Source of the DNA: Streptomyces sp. Tu 3180
GTDB taxonomy: Bacteria; Actinomycetota; Actinomycetes; Streptomycetales; Streptomycetaceae
Length of the DNA: 64,000 bases
Assembly: GCF_009852415.1 (NCBI RefSeq)
Contig: NZ_WOXS01000002.1
Location: 3,122,501-3,186,500 of the forward strand
Direction: 5' to 3'
Under the pieces are notes generated by a model. That model was not told the DNA's origin and ran no database searches. It saw nothing but the letters and a program-made list of their open reading frames with translations. Position numbers and translations under genes: made by a program. Position 1 is the first letter of the stretch, and the number at the start of each line of letters is the position of its first letter. Below, piece after piece: positions 8,799-18,582 of this stretch.

Positions 8799-8864
8799 TG
8801 ACCTCCTGGCAGTTTCCTTCAGTGGATCCCCGGTCCCCGCGGATCACCTCCCAAAGGAGCGCAC

Positions 8865-10706
8865 GTGCCCGACAGCAGCACGGGAAGCACGGGAAACACC
8901 GCACGTCCGTCCAGACGCGCCGTCCTCGCCGCGACGGCGGCCGCCGGCACCGCCCTGGCGGCCGGCGGCACCGTCCACGCCGCCGGCCCCTCCGCCCCCG
9001 ACGACAGAAGGCTGCGCGCCCTCGTCTCCCGGATGACGCTGGAGGAGAAGGTCGGCCAGCTGTTCGTGATGCGGGTGTACGGCCACTCCGCCACCGAACC
9101 GGACCAGGCCGACATCGACGCCAACCTCAAGGAGATCGGCGTCCGCACGGCCGCCGAACTGCTCGCCAGGTACCGGGTCGGCGGCATCATCTACTTCGCC
9201 TGGGCGCACAACACCCGCGCGCCGCACCAGATCGCCGACCTCTCCAACGGCATCCAGAAGGCGTCCCTCGGCCTGCCGCGCGGACTGCCGGTGCTCATCT
9301 CCACCGACCAGGAACACGGCATCGTGGCCCGCGTGGGCGAGCCCGCCACCCTGTTCCCCGGCGCGATGGCCGTCGGCGCGGGCGGCTCGCGGTCCGACGC
9401 CCGCACCCTCGGCCGGATCGCCGGGCGCGAACTGCGGGCGCTGGGCATCCGCCAGGACTACGCCCCGGTGGCCGACGTGAACGTCAACCCGGCCAACCCG
9501 GTCATCGGCGTCCGCTCCTTCGGCTCCGACCCGGACGCGGTGGCACGGCTGGTGGCCGCCGAGGTCGCCGGGTACCAGCGCTCGGGGGTCGCGGCGACCG
9601 CCAAGCACTTCCCCGGGCACGGCGACACGGTCGACGACAGCCACGCCAAGCTCCCGTACATCCACCACACCCGCGAGCAGTGGGAGCGGCTCGACGCGCC
9701 GCCGTTCGAGGCCGCGGTCGCCGCGGGCATCGACTCGATCATGACGGCCCACATCGTCGTCCCGGCCCTCGACGGCTCCGAGGACCCGGCCACCCTCTCC
9801 CGCCCGATCCTCACCGGCATCCTGCGCGAGGAGCTCGGCTACGACGGGGTCGTGGTCACCGACTCCCTCGGCATGGAGGGCGTCCGCACCAAGTACGGCG
9901 ACGACCGGGTGCCGGTGCTGGCGCTGAAGGCGGGCGTGGACCAGCTCCTCAACCCGCCCTCGCTGGACGTCGCCTGGAACGCCGTCCTGAAGGCCGTGCG
10001 GGACGGCGAGCTCACCGAGTCCCGGCTCGACGAGTCGATCCTGCGCATCCTGCGGCTGAAGGCGAAGCTGGGCCTGTTCGAGGACCCGTACGTCACCCAC
10101 GAGGGCGTCGACCGCACCGTCGGCACCCGCTCGCACCTGGCCGCGGCCGACCGGATCGCCGAACGCACCACCACCCTGCTGGTCAACGAGGGCGGTCTGC
10201 TGCCGCTGTCGCGGCGCAGCCGGCCGAAGCTGCTCGTCGTCGGCGCCGACCCGGCCTCCCCGTCCGGTACGACCGGACCGCCGACCGGTGTGCTCGCGGG
10301 CGCGCTGACCGAGCTGGGCTTCACGGCCACCGCCCTGTCCACCGGCACGGCACCGTCCGCGGCGACCGTCGCCAAGGCGGTGGCGGCGGCCCGGGACGCG
10401 GACGCGGTGGTCGTCGGGACGTACAACGTCACGGCGAGCAGCAGTCAGAAGGCGCTGGTCGAGCAGCTCCTGGCGACCGGCACGCCCGTGGTGGCGGTGG
10501 CGATCCGCAACCCGTACGACGTGGCCCACCTGCCCGGCGTCCCGGCGTACCTCGCGACGTACTCCTGGACCGACGTGGAACTGCGGGCGGCGGCACGGGT
10601 GATCGCGGGCCGCGTGGGGCCGCGCGGGACGCTGCCGGTGCCGGTGCAGCGGGCGGACGACCCGGCGACGGTGCTGTACCCCGTCGGGCACGGGCTGCGG
10701 TACTAG
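8865..10706 (+). CDS. Secreted glycoside hydrolase family 3, NagZ-type beta-N-acetylglucosaminidase
   Basis: 613 aa. The N terminus (RPSRRAVLAATAAAGTALAA) is a twin-arginine-type signal peptide, so the enzyme is exported, probably by Tat. The catalytic domain carries KHFPGHGDTVDDSH at about residues 247-260, the diagnostic NagZ Asp-His general acid/base loop, and the nucleophile Asp333 in VVVTDSLGMEGV. A C-terminal alpha/beta sandwich domain follows (TTTLLVNEGGLLPLS onward), as in two-domain GH3 enzymes. It should release N-acetylglucosamine from chitin or peptidoglycan fragments. GTG start at 8865 has AAAGGAG upstream. Confidence 0.9.
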   Translation: MPDSSTGSTGNTARPSRRAVLAATAAAGTALAAGGTVHAAGPSAPDDRRLRALVSRMTLEEKVGQLFVMRVYGHSATEPDQADIDANLKEIGVRTAAELLARYRVGGIIYFAWAHNTRAPHQIADLSNGIQKASLGLPRGLPVLISTDQEHGIVARVGEPATLFPGAMAVGAGGSRSDARTLGRIAGRELRALGIRQDYAPVADVNVNPANPVIGVRSFGSDPDAVARLVAAEVAGYQRSGVAATAKHFPGHGDTVDDSHAKLPYIHHTREQWERLDAPPFEAAVAAGIDSIMTAHIVVPALDGSEDPATLSRPILTGILREELGYDGVVVTDSLGMEGVRTKYGDDRVPVLALKAGVDQLLNPPSLDVAWNAVLKAVRDGELTESRLDESILRILRLKAKLGLFEDPYVTHEGVDRTVGTRSHLAAADRIAERTTTLLVNEGGLLPLSRRSRPKLLVVGADPASPSGTTGPPTGVLAGALTELGFTATALSTGTAPSAATVAKAVAAARDADAVVVGTYNVTASSSQKALVEQLLATGTPVVAVAIRNPYDVAHLPGVPAYLATYSWTDVELRAAARVIAGRVGPRGTLPVPVQRADDPATVLYPVGHGLRY

Positions 10707-10861
10707 ACGCCACCCACGGGCGCCGCGCGCCCGGCGTAGCGCACCCGGCGTAGCGCCCGTACGTCCCGCACCCGGCACACCGCCCCCCATATGCGCAAAG
10801 CACCCCACATGTCTGGCGTGTCCCGTCGCGGCGGGCCACGCTGGACGGGAGTGTTCGGGGG

Positions 10862-11506
10862 ATGACCATGCGGGTGAGAACCTGTCCGGTGGCGCTGTGC
10901 GTGCTCGCGGCCCTGCTGACGGGCTGCCGGAGCGCGCCGGACGGCGGGACCGGGGAGGACGGCCGCCTCGGCGAGCGGCGCACGGCGGCCGCGTCGCCGG
11001 CGCCGGCCCGGCCGTCCGGGTACGGGGCGGTGTTCCTCGCGGTCGACGAGTGCAGCTCCTTCGGCCGGACCAGCTTCACCGAGGTGTCCTGCGCCGGCGA
11101 ACGGGCCGCGGCCCGGGTGGTCGCCCGCCACGACGGCACCGTGCGCGACGGACCGCGCTGCCCGGCGACCACGGACTTCGTGCTGCACATCAGCGAGCAG
11201 CGCCCCTCCTCCGACGAGGACGGCGACGGCGCGGTGCCGCAGGGCTACGCCTGCATGCGCAGCCTCCAGCCGCCGCACCCGGGCGATCCGGGCGGCGGGG
11301 GCGGTCCGCGCACCATCGTCGGCGACTGCGTCTACACCCTGGGCGACGGCAAGGTCCGGGAGACGGCGTGCGACGGCACGGGGAGGCACGCGCCCGAGTA
11401 CGAGGTGACGAAGGCCGTGGACGCCCGGTCCGAGTGCCCGGCGTCCACGGCCCTCTACGTGCGGCTCGGCGGCACGTCACCGGTGGGCTGCGCCCGCCCG
11501 GTGTAG
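10862..11506 (+). CDS. Lipoprotein with duplicated Cys-rich domain
   Basis: 214 aa. Signal sequence with lipobox LLTGC (MRVRTCPVALCVLAALLTGC), so the mature protein is expected to be lipid-anchored to the outer face of the membrane. The mature part looks like two copies of one unit: DECSSFGRTSFTEVSCAGER ... CPATTDFVLHI ... YACM, and GDCVYTLGDGKVRETACDG ... CPASTALYVRL ... GCARPV. Each copy has four cysteines in matching positions, suggesting two disulfides per domain. This resembles LppU-type actinobacterial lipoproteins of unknown function. It stands alone between a GH3 gene and a convergent peptidase. ATG 10868 is an alternative start. Confidence 0.75.
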   Translation: MTMRVRTCPVALCVLAALLTGCRSAPDGGTGEDGRLGERRTAAASPAPARPSGYGAVFLAVDECSSFGRTSFTEVSCAGERAAARVVARHDGTVRDGPRCPATTDFVLHISEQRPSSDEDGDGAVPQGYACMRSLQPPHPGDPGGGGGPRTIVGDCVYTLGDGKVRETACDGTGRHAPEYEVTKAVDARSECPASTALYVRLGGTSPVGCARPV

Positions 11507-11525
11507 TCCCGCCCCGCCGGTGCGC

Positions 11526-12959
11526 CTACGGGCGCAGCGTCCGCTCGTGCTCGACGCCGCGCTTGTCCAGCTTGGCGTCGAACTTCGCCAGCGGCTCGGC
11601 CGCCGCCGGGTTCTCCCGGACCGCGCTCGGGGCGACGCCCGCCCACTCGAGGATGCGGGCCGTGGCGAACGCCCTCTCCTTCTCGACCAGACCGGCCACG
11701 TTGGCGCCGTGGTTCATGCCGGGGGCGGTGAGGACGTAGGAGTCACGCGCGCCGTGCCCGAGACGGAACGGCTCGGCGCCCCACGGGTCGTTCTCGCCGT
11801 AGACGAACAGCATGTGCCGCGCGTTGTGGCGGACCCAGGTGTCGACGTCCCGCATGGCCCGCGGCTCGAACTCCATCGGGATCGAGCGGGGCACGAAGTT
11901 GCGCGGCGGCTGGTAGCCGTAGCGGACGTACTTCTTCTCGATGTGCGGGAAGTGGATCGTCGGCGCGCCCAGCTGCGTGCCGGCCTGGTAGTAGTACGGC
12001 GTGTACGGGCTCAGGCCCTGGTCGGTGTAGAACGAGAAGCCGGAGATCGTGTCGATCGAGGTCCAGATCTCGTCGTCGGTGGCGTTCTTCGCGTCGGCCG
12101 GGATCTGCTCGCAGTCCTTCAGCGTGCTGTACTGCCAGAAGCCCCACACGTAGTCGAGGACGACGGCCTCGTACGCCCGGTCCAGGCTGCCGATGGTGTC
12201 GAAGGTGTAGCCGTTCTCGGCGGCGTACGCCTCGTACTTCTCCTCCAGCGGCGCGCGGCGCACCAGCGCCTCGCGCTGCACCGCGTTCAGCCGGTCGCGG
12301 CACTCCTCGGTGCCGACGTTCGCGAAGAAGCGGTCGTAGGCCGAGTCCTCCTTGTTCACCACGTCGTTGGGGGCGACGTAGGCGACGACGCCGTCCATGT
12401 CGCGCGGGTAGAAGCGCTCGTAGTAGGTGGCGGTCATGCCGCCCTTGGAGCCGCCGGTGGAGATCCAGTTCTGGGGGTAGATCTTCTTCAGCGCCTCGAA
12501 GATGCGGTGCTGGTCGCTGGCGGCCTGCCAGATGTCCAGCTTGGACCAGTCGGCCGGGTCGGGCCGGGAGGGGGTGAAGAAGCGGTACTCCATGGAGACC
12601 TGGTTGCCGTCCACGATCTGGGTCGGCTCGCTGCGGCGGGGCGTGGTGGACACGCTGTAGCCGCCGGTGTGGAAGACGGTCGGCCGTGCGGTGTCCTTGT
12701 GCAGCACGGTGATCCGCTGCTGGAACGTGCCCTTGCCGGGCCTGCGGTGGTCGACCGGCTGGGTGTAGTTGAGGACGAAGAAGCGGTAACCGGTGTAGGG
12801 CTTCTCCTCGATCAGGCTCATGCCCGGTACGGAGAGCAGTCTCTCCTTGATGTCGGTGGTGCCGGTGGCCTCCGGCTCGGCGGCGGTGGCCGCTCCGGCC
12901 GTGCCCATGGTGCCTATGAGCACCGTGAGCGCCAGCAGCCATCTGAGCGCCTTGCGCAT
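11526..12959 (-). CDS. Secreted S37-family tripeptidyl aminopeptidase
   Basis: 477 aa serine peptidase of the S37 (PS-10 type) family, exported via a Sec signal peptide (residues 1-27, LLALTVLIGTMGTAGAATAA). The nucleophile Ser171 lies in STGGSKGGM. GYRFFVLNYTQPVDHRRPGK and FVYGENDPWGAEPF, the latter with the expected acidic residue near the C-terminal His in GMNHGAN, fit the alpha/beta-hydrolase triad. Such enzymes remove N-terminal peptides from proteins in the medium. ATG 12959 is chosen because GGGGAG precedes it by 5 nt; the longer frame upstream has no signal-like start. Confidence 0.88.
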   Translation of the reverse strand: MRKALRWLLALTVLIGTMGTAGAATAAEPEATGTTDIKERLLSVPGMSLIEEKPYTGYRFFVLNYTQPVDHRRPGKGTFQQRITVLHKDTARPTVFHTGGYSVSTTPRRSEPTQIVDGNQVSMEYRFFTPSRPDPADWSKLDIWQAASDQHRIFEALKKIYPQNWISTGGSKGGMTATYYERFYPRDMDGVVAYVAPNDVVNKEDSAYDRFFANVGTEECRDRLNAVQREALVRRAPLEEKYEAYAAENGYTFDTIGSLDRAYEAVVLDYVWGFWQYSTLKDCEQIPADAKNATDDEIWTSIDTISGFSFYTDQGLSPYTPYYYQAGTQLGAPTIHFPHIEKKYVRYGYQPPRNFVPRSIPMEFEPRAMRDVDTWVRHNARHMLFVYGENDPWGAEPFRLGHGARDSYVLTAPGMNHGANVAGLVEKERAFATARILEWAGVAPSAVRENPAAAEPLAKFDAKLDKRGVEHERTLRP

Positions 12960-13080
12960 GCGCACTCCCCTGTGAGACAGATGTGCGCCGGAAGCTAGCG
13001 GACCAACTCCCCGCAGCACCAGGGGACATGGGGAAAACCCTGTATCGGCGCCCGTGTCGGCGACCGCGTCGGCCCACCCG

Positions 13081-13467
13081 TCAGCACAGGATCCAGCCGG
13101 AGCTGACCGATCCCTTGCCCACCCGGCCCTTCACCCAGACGCAGCGGCGGCCGGCGTGCACGGTCACCGGGCCGGCGTGGTACCTGAAGCGGCCCTCGTC
13201 GACGACCGGCCGCCCGCCGCGCGCCCGCAGGCTCACCGACATCTTCCGTGTGACGCCGGGCTTCGCGGCGAGGGTGACGGCGCAGACGTAGCCGCCGCGC
13301 TTGTAGACGACCACGGAGCCGGTGGAGAACGGCAGGGTGCGGACCTTGCGTCCGGGGCAGGGCGCGGCGGCGTGCGCGTCGCCCGGCGCGGCGACGGCGA
13401 GCAGCCCCGCGGCGGTCAGCACGGCCGTGCCGAGCGCGAGTCGCCGGCGTATCGCTCCACTTCCCAC
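13081..13467 (-). CDS. Small secreted protein
   Basis: 128 aa. GTG start at 13467 has GGAGG 7 nt upstream. Residues 1-33 form a Sec signal peptide (RRRLALGTAVLTAAGLLAVA ... DAHA). The mature part of about 95 residues is basic and has four cysteines (near both ends and in the middle: APCPG, GYVCAV, RRCVW, GWILC), suggesting two disulfides and a compact beta-rich fold. No known domain recognised. It is transcribed away from the ABC exporter on the same strand with about 100 nt between them. Confidence 0.65.
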   Translation of the reverse strand: MGSGAIRRRLALGTAVLTAAGLLAVAAPGDAHAAAPCPGRKVRTLPFSTGSVVVYKRGGYVCAVTLAAKPGVTRKMSVSLRARGGRPVVDEGRFRYHAGPVTVHAGRRCVWVKGRVGKGSVSSGWILC

Positions 13468-13567
13468 TGTCGTTCCTCCCGTACCGCGCCTGCCGCGATC
13501 GACGACGTACGGGTGTACGGACGCACGACGCGTGTCGAACGGTTGCGCACCCGTCACAAAGGTCACG

Positions 13568-16500
13568 TCAGCGCCGGGCGCCGACCGGCTCCTCCGGCTC
13601 GGCCTGCCCGACGAACGTCCGCCACAGCTCGGCGTACCGCCCGCCGCGGGCCAGCAGCTCCTCGTGCGTGCCGTCCTCCGCGACCCGTCCGCGGTCCATG
13701 ACGACCACCCGGTCGGCGCGGGCGGCGGTGGTCAGGCGGTGGGCGACGACCAGGGTGGTGCGGCGGCCCGCCAGCCGGTCGGTGGCCTGGTTGACCTGGG
13801 CCTCGGTGGCCAGGTCGAGCGCGGCCGTGGCCTCGTCGAGCAGCAGGATGTCGGGGTCGACGAGTTCGGCGCGGGCCAGTGCGATCAGCTGGCGCTGGCC
13901 GGCGGAGAGGTTGCGGCCGCGCTCGGCGACCTCGTGCAGGTAGCCGCCCTCCAGGGTGGCGATCATCTCGTGCGCGCCGACCGCGCGGGCCGCCGCCTCC
14001 ACCTCTGCGTCGGTGGCGTCCGGGCGGCCGTAGGCGATGGCGTCGCGGACGGTCCCGGGGAAGAGGTACGCCTCCTGCGGGACGACGCCGAGCCGGTGCC
14101 GGTACGCCGTGAGGTCCAGGTCCCGCACGTCCGTGCCGTCGACGGTGATCCGGCCGGCGGTGGGGTCGTAGAACCGGGCCACCAGCTTGACCAGGGTGGA
14201 CTTGCCGGCGCCGGTCTCGCCGACGAAGGCGACGGTCTGCCCGGCGGGGATGCGCAGGTCGATCCCGCCGAGCGCCTCCTCGGCCTCGTCACCGGTCCCG
14301 TAGGCGAAGCGCACGTCCTCGAAGGCGATCTCCCCGCGCAGGGACGACACGTCGGCCGGCCGGTCGGCGGGCCCGGTCGAGGTCGGCTCGCGCAGCAGCT
14401 CCTGGATGCGGCCGAGCGAGACGGACGCCTGCTGGTAGCCGTCGAAGACCTGGGAGAGCTGCTGCACGGGGGCGAAGAACAGGTCGATGTAGAGCAGGTA
14501 CGCCACCAGCGCACCGGTCGTCAGCGTCCCGTCGTCGACCCGGGCGCCGCCCACGACCAGCACCGCGGTCGCCGCCGCCGAGGACAGGAGCTGCACGAAC
14601 GGGAAGTACACCGAGATCAGCCACTGGCCCCGGACGCGGGCGGCGCGGTAGCTCGCGCTGCGCTCGGCGAACCGGCGCCCGCCGTCCCGCTCCCGGCGGA
14701 AGGCCTGCACGATCAGCAGCCCGGACACCGACTCCTGGAGGTCGGCGTTGACCACGGACACGCGCTCGCGGGCCAGCTCGTACGCCTTCACGCTGGCCCG
14801 GCGGAAGAAGTACGTGGCGACGACCAGCAGCGGCAGGGTGGCGAACACGACGAGCGCGAGCTGCACGTCGATCACCAGCAGGGCGATCATGATGCCGAGG
14901 AAGGTGACCACCGAGACGAACGCCGTCACCAGGCCCGTCTGCAGGAACGTCGACAGGGCGTCGACGTCGGTGGTCATCCGGGTCATGATCCGGCCGGTCA
15001 GCTCGCGCTCGTAGTAGTCGAGGCCGAGCCGCTGGAGCTGGGCGAAGATCTTCAGCCTGAGCGCGTACAGGACGCGTTCGCCGGTGCGCCCGGTCATCCG
15101 GATCTCGCCGGTCTGCGCCGCCCACTGGGCGACCACGGTGAGCAGGGCGAACAGCGAGGCGGCCCAGACCGCGCCGAGGGCGGCCCGGGTGACGCCCTGG
15201 TCGATGCCGTACCGGACCAGCACCGGCAGCAGCAGGCCCGCGCCGGCGTCCACGGCGACGAGCCCGAGGCTGGCCAGGAGCGGCAGGCCGAAGCCGCGCA
15301 GCAGGCGGCGCAGGCCGTAGGAGTCCTCCGGCCGGACGGCGCGTGCCTCGTCGACGTCGGGGACGTCGGTCGCCGGGGGCAGCGCCTCGACCTGGGCGAG
15401 GAGTTCCGGGGTGGCCGGGGTGCCGGACAGGGCGGTGTCCCTGGGCTCGCGGTCGCCGGTCCACAGCCGGGGCGTGACCCCGCGCTCGGCGTCGAACTCG
15501 GCGTCCAGCTCCGCGCGGACGGAGGTGTCCTCCTCCTGGGGTCCGGCGGGCGGGGTGTGGCCCGGGGAGACCGCGCCCAGCTCGTCGGGGTCGGTGAGCA
15601 GCCTGCGGTACAGGGCGCAGCGCCGCTGGAGCTCGTCGTGGGTGCCGATGTCGGCGAGCCGGCCGGCGTCGAGGACGGCGATGCGGTCGGCGAGGCCCAG
15701 GGTGGAGCGGCGGTGGGCGATCAGCAGGGTGGTGCGGCCCCGCATGACCTCCTTCAGCGCCTCGTGGATCTCGTGCTCGACGCGCGCGTCCACGGCCGAG
15801 GTCGCGTCGTCCAGGACCAGCAGGCGCGGGTCGGTGAGGATCGCGCGGGCCAGGGCGATGCGCTGGCGCTGGCCGCCGGAGAGGGTCAGGCCGTGCTCGC
15901 CGACGGTGGTGTCGTAGCCGTCGGGCAGCTCGGTGATGAACCGGTGGGCCTGGGCCGCGCGGGCGGCGGCGACGATCTGCTCGTCGGTGGCGTCCGGACG
16001 GCCGTAGGCGATGTTGCCGCGCACGGTGTCGGAGAAGAGGAAGGAGTCCTCCGGGACCAGCCCGATCGCCGCCCGCAGGGACTCGGTGGTCAGCTCGCGC
16101 ACGTCGTGGCCGCCGACGAGGACCGCGCCGCGCGTGACGTCGTAGAAGCGCGGCAGGAGCAGGGAGACGGTGGACTTGCCGGAGCCGGAGGAGCCGACGA
16201 CGGCGAGGGTCTCGCCGGGGCGGATCTCGAAGGAGAGGCCGTCGAGGACGGGGCGCCCTGGGTCGTAGCCGAAGGAGACGTCGTCGAACTCGACGGTCGC
16301 GGGGGCGTCGGCGGGCAGTTCCCTGGTGCCGTCGGTCAGGGACGGCTCGGTGTCGATCAGTTCCAGGACGCGCTCGGTGCTCGCACGGGCCTGCTGCCCG
16401 ACGGTGAGGACCATCGCCAGCATCCGGACCGGGCCGACGAGCTGGGCGAGGTAGGTGGAGAAGGCGACGAACGTGCCCAGCGTGATGTTCCCGCGCACGG

Positions 16501-17299
16501 CGAGCCAGCCGCCGAGCGCCAGCATCGCCACCTGGCCGAGGGCGGGGACGGCCTGGAGGGCGGGGGTGTACCGGGAGTTCAGCCGGATGGTGCGCAGCCG
16601 CCCGGCGTACAGCCGGCGTCCGACCTCGCGCAGCTTGCCGGTCTCCTGCTCCTCCTGCCCGAAGCCCTTCACCACGCGGACGCCGCTGACCGCGCCGTCG
16701 ACCACGCCGGCGACGGCGGCCGCCTGGGCCTGGGCGTACCAGGTGGAGGGGTGCAGCCGGGTGCGGCTGCGCCTGGCGATCCACCACAGGGCGGGGGCGA
16801 CGGCGAGGGCGACCAGGGTGAGCGCCGGCGACAGCCACGCCATGATCACGAGGGACATCAGGAACAGCAGGAGGTTGCCGATGGTCATCGGCAGCATGAA
16901 GAGCAGGCCCTGGATCAGCTGGAGGTCGCTGGTGGCGCGGCCGACGACCTGCCCGGTGCTCAGTTCGTCCTGGCGTCTGCCGTCGAGCCGGGTGATCGTC
17001 CCGTACATCTCGGTCCGCAGGTCGTGCTGGACGTCGAGGGCGAGCCGCCCGCCGTAGTAGCGGCGGACGTAGGTGAGGACGTAGACGACGAGGGCGGCAC
17101 CGATCAGGGCGCCCGCCCAGGGGAGCATGGCGCGGCTGTGGTCGCCGATCACGTCGTCGATGATCACCTTGGTGATCAGCGGGACCAGCGCCATCACGGC
17201 CATGCCGCCGAGGGAGGAGCCGAGAGCCAGGACGACGTCCCGGGGATGACGCCACGCGTATCCGGTCAGTCGCCGTGCCCATCCCCGTTGCGCTGTCAC
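13568..17299 (-). CDS. ABC exporter, two transporter halves fused in one chain
   Basis: 1243 aa with order TMD-NBD-TMD-NBD. First half: membrane domain about residues 20-310, Walker A GSSGSGKS near 370, signature LSGGQRQ, Walker B LLVLDDATSAVD near 496. Second half: membrane domain about 620-910, Walker A GETGAGKST near 1025, signature LSAGQRQ, Walker B ILLLDEATAALD near 1150. The catalytic Glu after Walker B is Asp in NBD1 but normal in NBD2, so one ATP site is probably degenerate, as in heterodimeric exporters. GTG 17299 is preferred (GGAGGG 7 nt upstream) over a TTG at 17341. Multidrug or lipid export is likely; substrate unknown. Confidence 0.9.
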   Translation of the reverse strand: MTAQRGWARRLTGYAWRHPRDVVLALGSSLGGMAVMALVPLITKVIIDDVIGDHSRAMLPWAGALIGAALVVYVLTYVRRYYGGRLALDVQHDLRTEMYGTITRLDGRRQDELSTGQVVGRATSDLQLIQGLLFMLPMTIGNLLLFLMSLVIMAWLSPALTLVALAVAPALWWIARRSRTRLHPSTWYAQAQAAAVAGVVDGAVSGVRVVKGFGQEEQETGKLREVGRRLYAGRLRTIRLNSRYTPALQAVPALGQVAMLALGGWLAVRGNITLGTFVAFSTYLAQLVGPVRMLAMVLTVGQQARASTERVLELIDTEPSLTDGTRELPADAPATVEFDDVSFGYDPGRPVLDGLSFEIRPGETLAVVGSSGSGKSTVSLLLPRFYDVTRGAVLVGGHDVRELTTESLRAAIGLVPEDSFLFSDTVRGNIAYGRPDATDEQIVAAARAAQAHRFITELPDGYDTTVGEHGLTLSGGQRQRIALARAILTDPRLLVLDDATSAVDARVEHEIHEALKEVMRGRTTLLIAHRRSTLGLADRIAVLDAGRLADIGTHDELQRRCALYRRLLTDPDELGAVSPGHTPPAGPQEEDTSVRAELDAEFDAERGVTPRLWTGDREPRDTALSGTPATPELLAQVEALPPATDVPDVDEARAVRPEDSYGLRRLLRGFGLPLLASLGLVAVDAGAGLLLPVLVRYGIDQGVTRAALGAVWAASLFALLTVVAQWAAQTGEIRMTGRTGERVLYALRLKIFAQLQRLGLDYYERELTGRIMTRMTTDVDALSTFLQTGLVTAFVSVVTFLGIMIALLVIDVQLALVVFATLPLLVVATYFFRRASVKAYELARERVSVVNADLQESVSGLLIVQAFRRERDGGRRFAERSASYRAARVRGQWLISVYFPFVQLLSSAAATAVLVVGGARVDDGTLTTGALVAYLLYIDLFFAPVQQLSQVFDGYQQASVSLGRIQELLREPTSTGPADRPADVSSLRGEIAFEDVRFAYGTGDEAEEALGGIDLRIPAGQTVAFVGETGAGKSTLVKLVARFYDPTAGRITVDGTDVRDLDLTAYRHRLGVVPQEAYLFPGTVRDAIAYGRPDATDAEVEAAARAVGAHEMIATLEGGYLHEVAERGRNLSAGQRQLIALARAELVDPDILLLDEATAALDLATEAQVNQATDRLAGRRTTLVVAHRLTTAARADRVVVMDRGRVAEDGTHEELLARGGRYAELWRTFVGQAEPEEPVGARR

Positions 17300-17370
17300 G
17301 CGGGTGCCCTCCGATCGTCCTGATCTACCGGAAGGCACCAACGCCGACAGAAGCGGATTTCATCCCTCCG

Positions 17371-18438
17371 TCATGAACGGACCCGTACGCGCAGAGCGTA
17401 GAAGCGGGTGGTCTGGACGCCGTTCTGGTTGTCGTCGCTGACCAGGAGCACCTTCAGGCGGTCGTGGGCACGGCCGGTGATCACCATGCCCTCGATGTTG
17501 TCGAGGAGCGGGTTGGGCTGGGGCTGCCCGGCGGTGGCGCCGAGGGAGGGGCAGTCCACGAGGTCGGCGAGCAGGGTCTTCCCGACCGGCCGCACGCCGG
17601 GCTGTCCGGTCAGCCGCTCGATCCCGCGGGTGTCGGTCGCCCGGCGGAGGTCGGCCAGGTAGAGCCGGACGGTGTTGCCGACGCCGGAGGTGAAGCCGCG
17701 CTCGAGGACGAGGAGGCGGCCGTCGGGGAGCGCGGTGACCTCCGGGACCCCGAGGCCGGGATCGACGCGGTAGGCGTACTGCGCCCCGAGCCGGAACCCG
17801 TCCCGGTGCCGCTGCCAGGTCTGGAAGCGGACGGTGTCCGCGTCGTCCCCGGTCAGCGCGTACTCCATGGAGGCCAGCAGGGTGCGGCCGCCGGGGAGCA
17901 GGGTCAGCCCCTCGAAGGTGCCGTTGGAGCGGGCACGGCCCGCCGGGGCGGTCTTCAGGGCGTCCGGGACGGGGAGCCGGTCGAGGACGCGGCCGTCGCG
18001 GGCGTGGCGGCGGACGGCCGGCTCGGTCTCGGAGCTGACGAGCAGGGTGCCGACGGGGGTCCCCCCGCTCGGGCGGAGCCGGGAGCGGGGGAGGTCGATG
18101 ACCAGCCCCTCCGAGTCGAGCGCGCCCCCGTTCTCGTCGGCGAGCGGGACGACTCCCTCGGGCTCGAGGCTCCCGGCGTCCAGCCGGAACAGGGCGGAAC
18201 GGTCGGAGAGGGCGGCGAGCGAGCCGTCCCCGTCGACGGCGAGCGCGGAGAGGTTGCCGACGAAGGTGCCCCCGTACGTCGTCTTGTCGAGCGCGTCGGA
18301 GAAGCGGTCGACGGAGACGGACGGCGAGCAGGCGTGGCGCGGCTCGTGCGGCCGGGCGTTCGCGGGCCCGGCGGCGGTCAGGCAGCCGGCGGCGGCGAGG
18401 GCCGCGGTGGTGGTGGCGAGGAGGGTTCTCAGGCGCAT
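17371..18438 (-). CDS. Secreted esterase-like/phytase-like protein
   Basis: 355 aa with a signal peptide (RTLLATTTAALAAAGCLTAA; a lipobox-like Cys is present but the spacing favours ordinary cleavage after PANA). The mature part fits the esterase-like activity of phytase family, a beta-propeller: YGGTFVGNLSALAVDGDGSL, EGLVIDLPR, GTFEGLTLLPGGRTL, LPDGRLLVLERGF, NIEGMVITG. Members are predicted extracellular phosphoesterases. Single-gene unit between the ABC exporter and the divergent nuclease gene. Confidence in exact activity is low. Confidence 0.8.
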   Translation of the reverse strand: MRLRTLLATTTAALAAAGCLTAAGPANARPHEPRHACSPSVSVDRFSDALDKTTYGGTFVGNLSALAVDGDGSLAALSDRSALFRLDAGSLEPEGVVPLADENGGALDSEGLVIDLPRSRLRPSGGTPVGTLLVSSETEPAVRRHARDGRVLDRLPVPDALKTAPAGRARSNGTFEGLTLLPGGRTLLASMEYALTGDDADTVRFQTWQRHRDGFRLGAQYAYRVDPGLGVPEVTALPDGRLLVLERGFTSGVGNTVRLYLADLRRATDTRGIERLTGQPGVRPVGKTLLADLVDCPSLGATAGQPQPNPLLDNIEGMVITGRAHDRLKVLLVSDDNQNGVQTTRFYALRVRVRS

Positions 18439-18582
18439 GGCGCCACCGTAGGGCGGCCGGGTGACGGCACGTCACCGCGTACCGACACACGACCGACACC
18501 TCTTCTTCACCCCCATGCATACATGTCCATGTCACGCTGCCGACCGCCGCTCCATCAACTCGCGTAGATCGGACGTCCCCAC

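Larger units (their letters stand above)
8527..8864. other. Intergenic region before GH3 gene
   Basis: No credible gene. It holds a long perfect hairpin (8704-8744) and a promoter-like stretch with the direct repeat TGGCAG (8775-8780 and 8807-8812) upstream of the GH3 enzyme. Confidence 0.6.

Noticed and set aside
13322..17323. Very long plus-strand reading frame opposite the ABC exporter
   Set aside because: It is the antisense shadow of a conserved gene; composition is Gly/Arg/Val-rich without any domain, as is usual in high-GC third-position frames.
18439..18582. PHO box between phytase-like and nuclease genes
   Set aside because: No pair of GTTCACC-like direct repeats; only the loosely palindromic ATGCATACATG was found.
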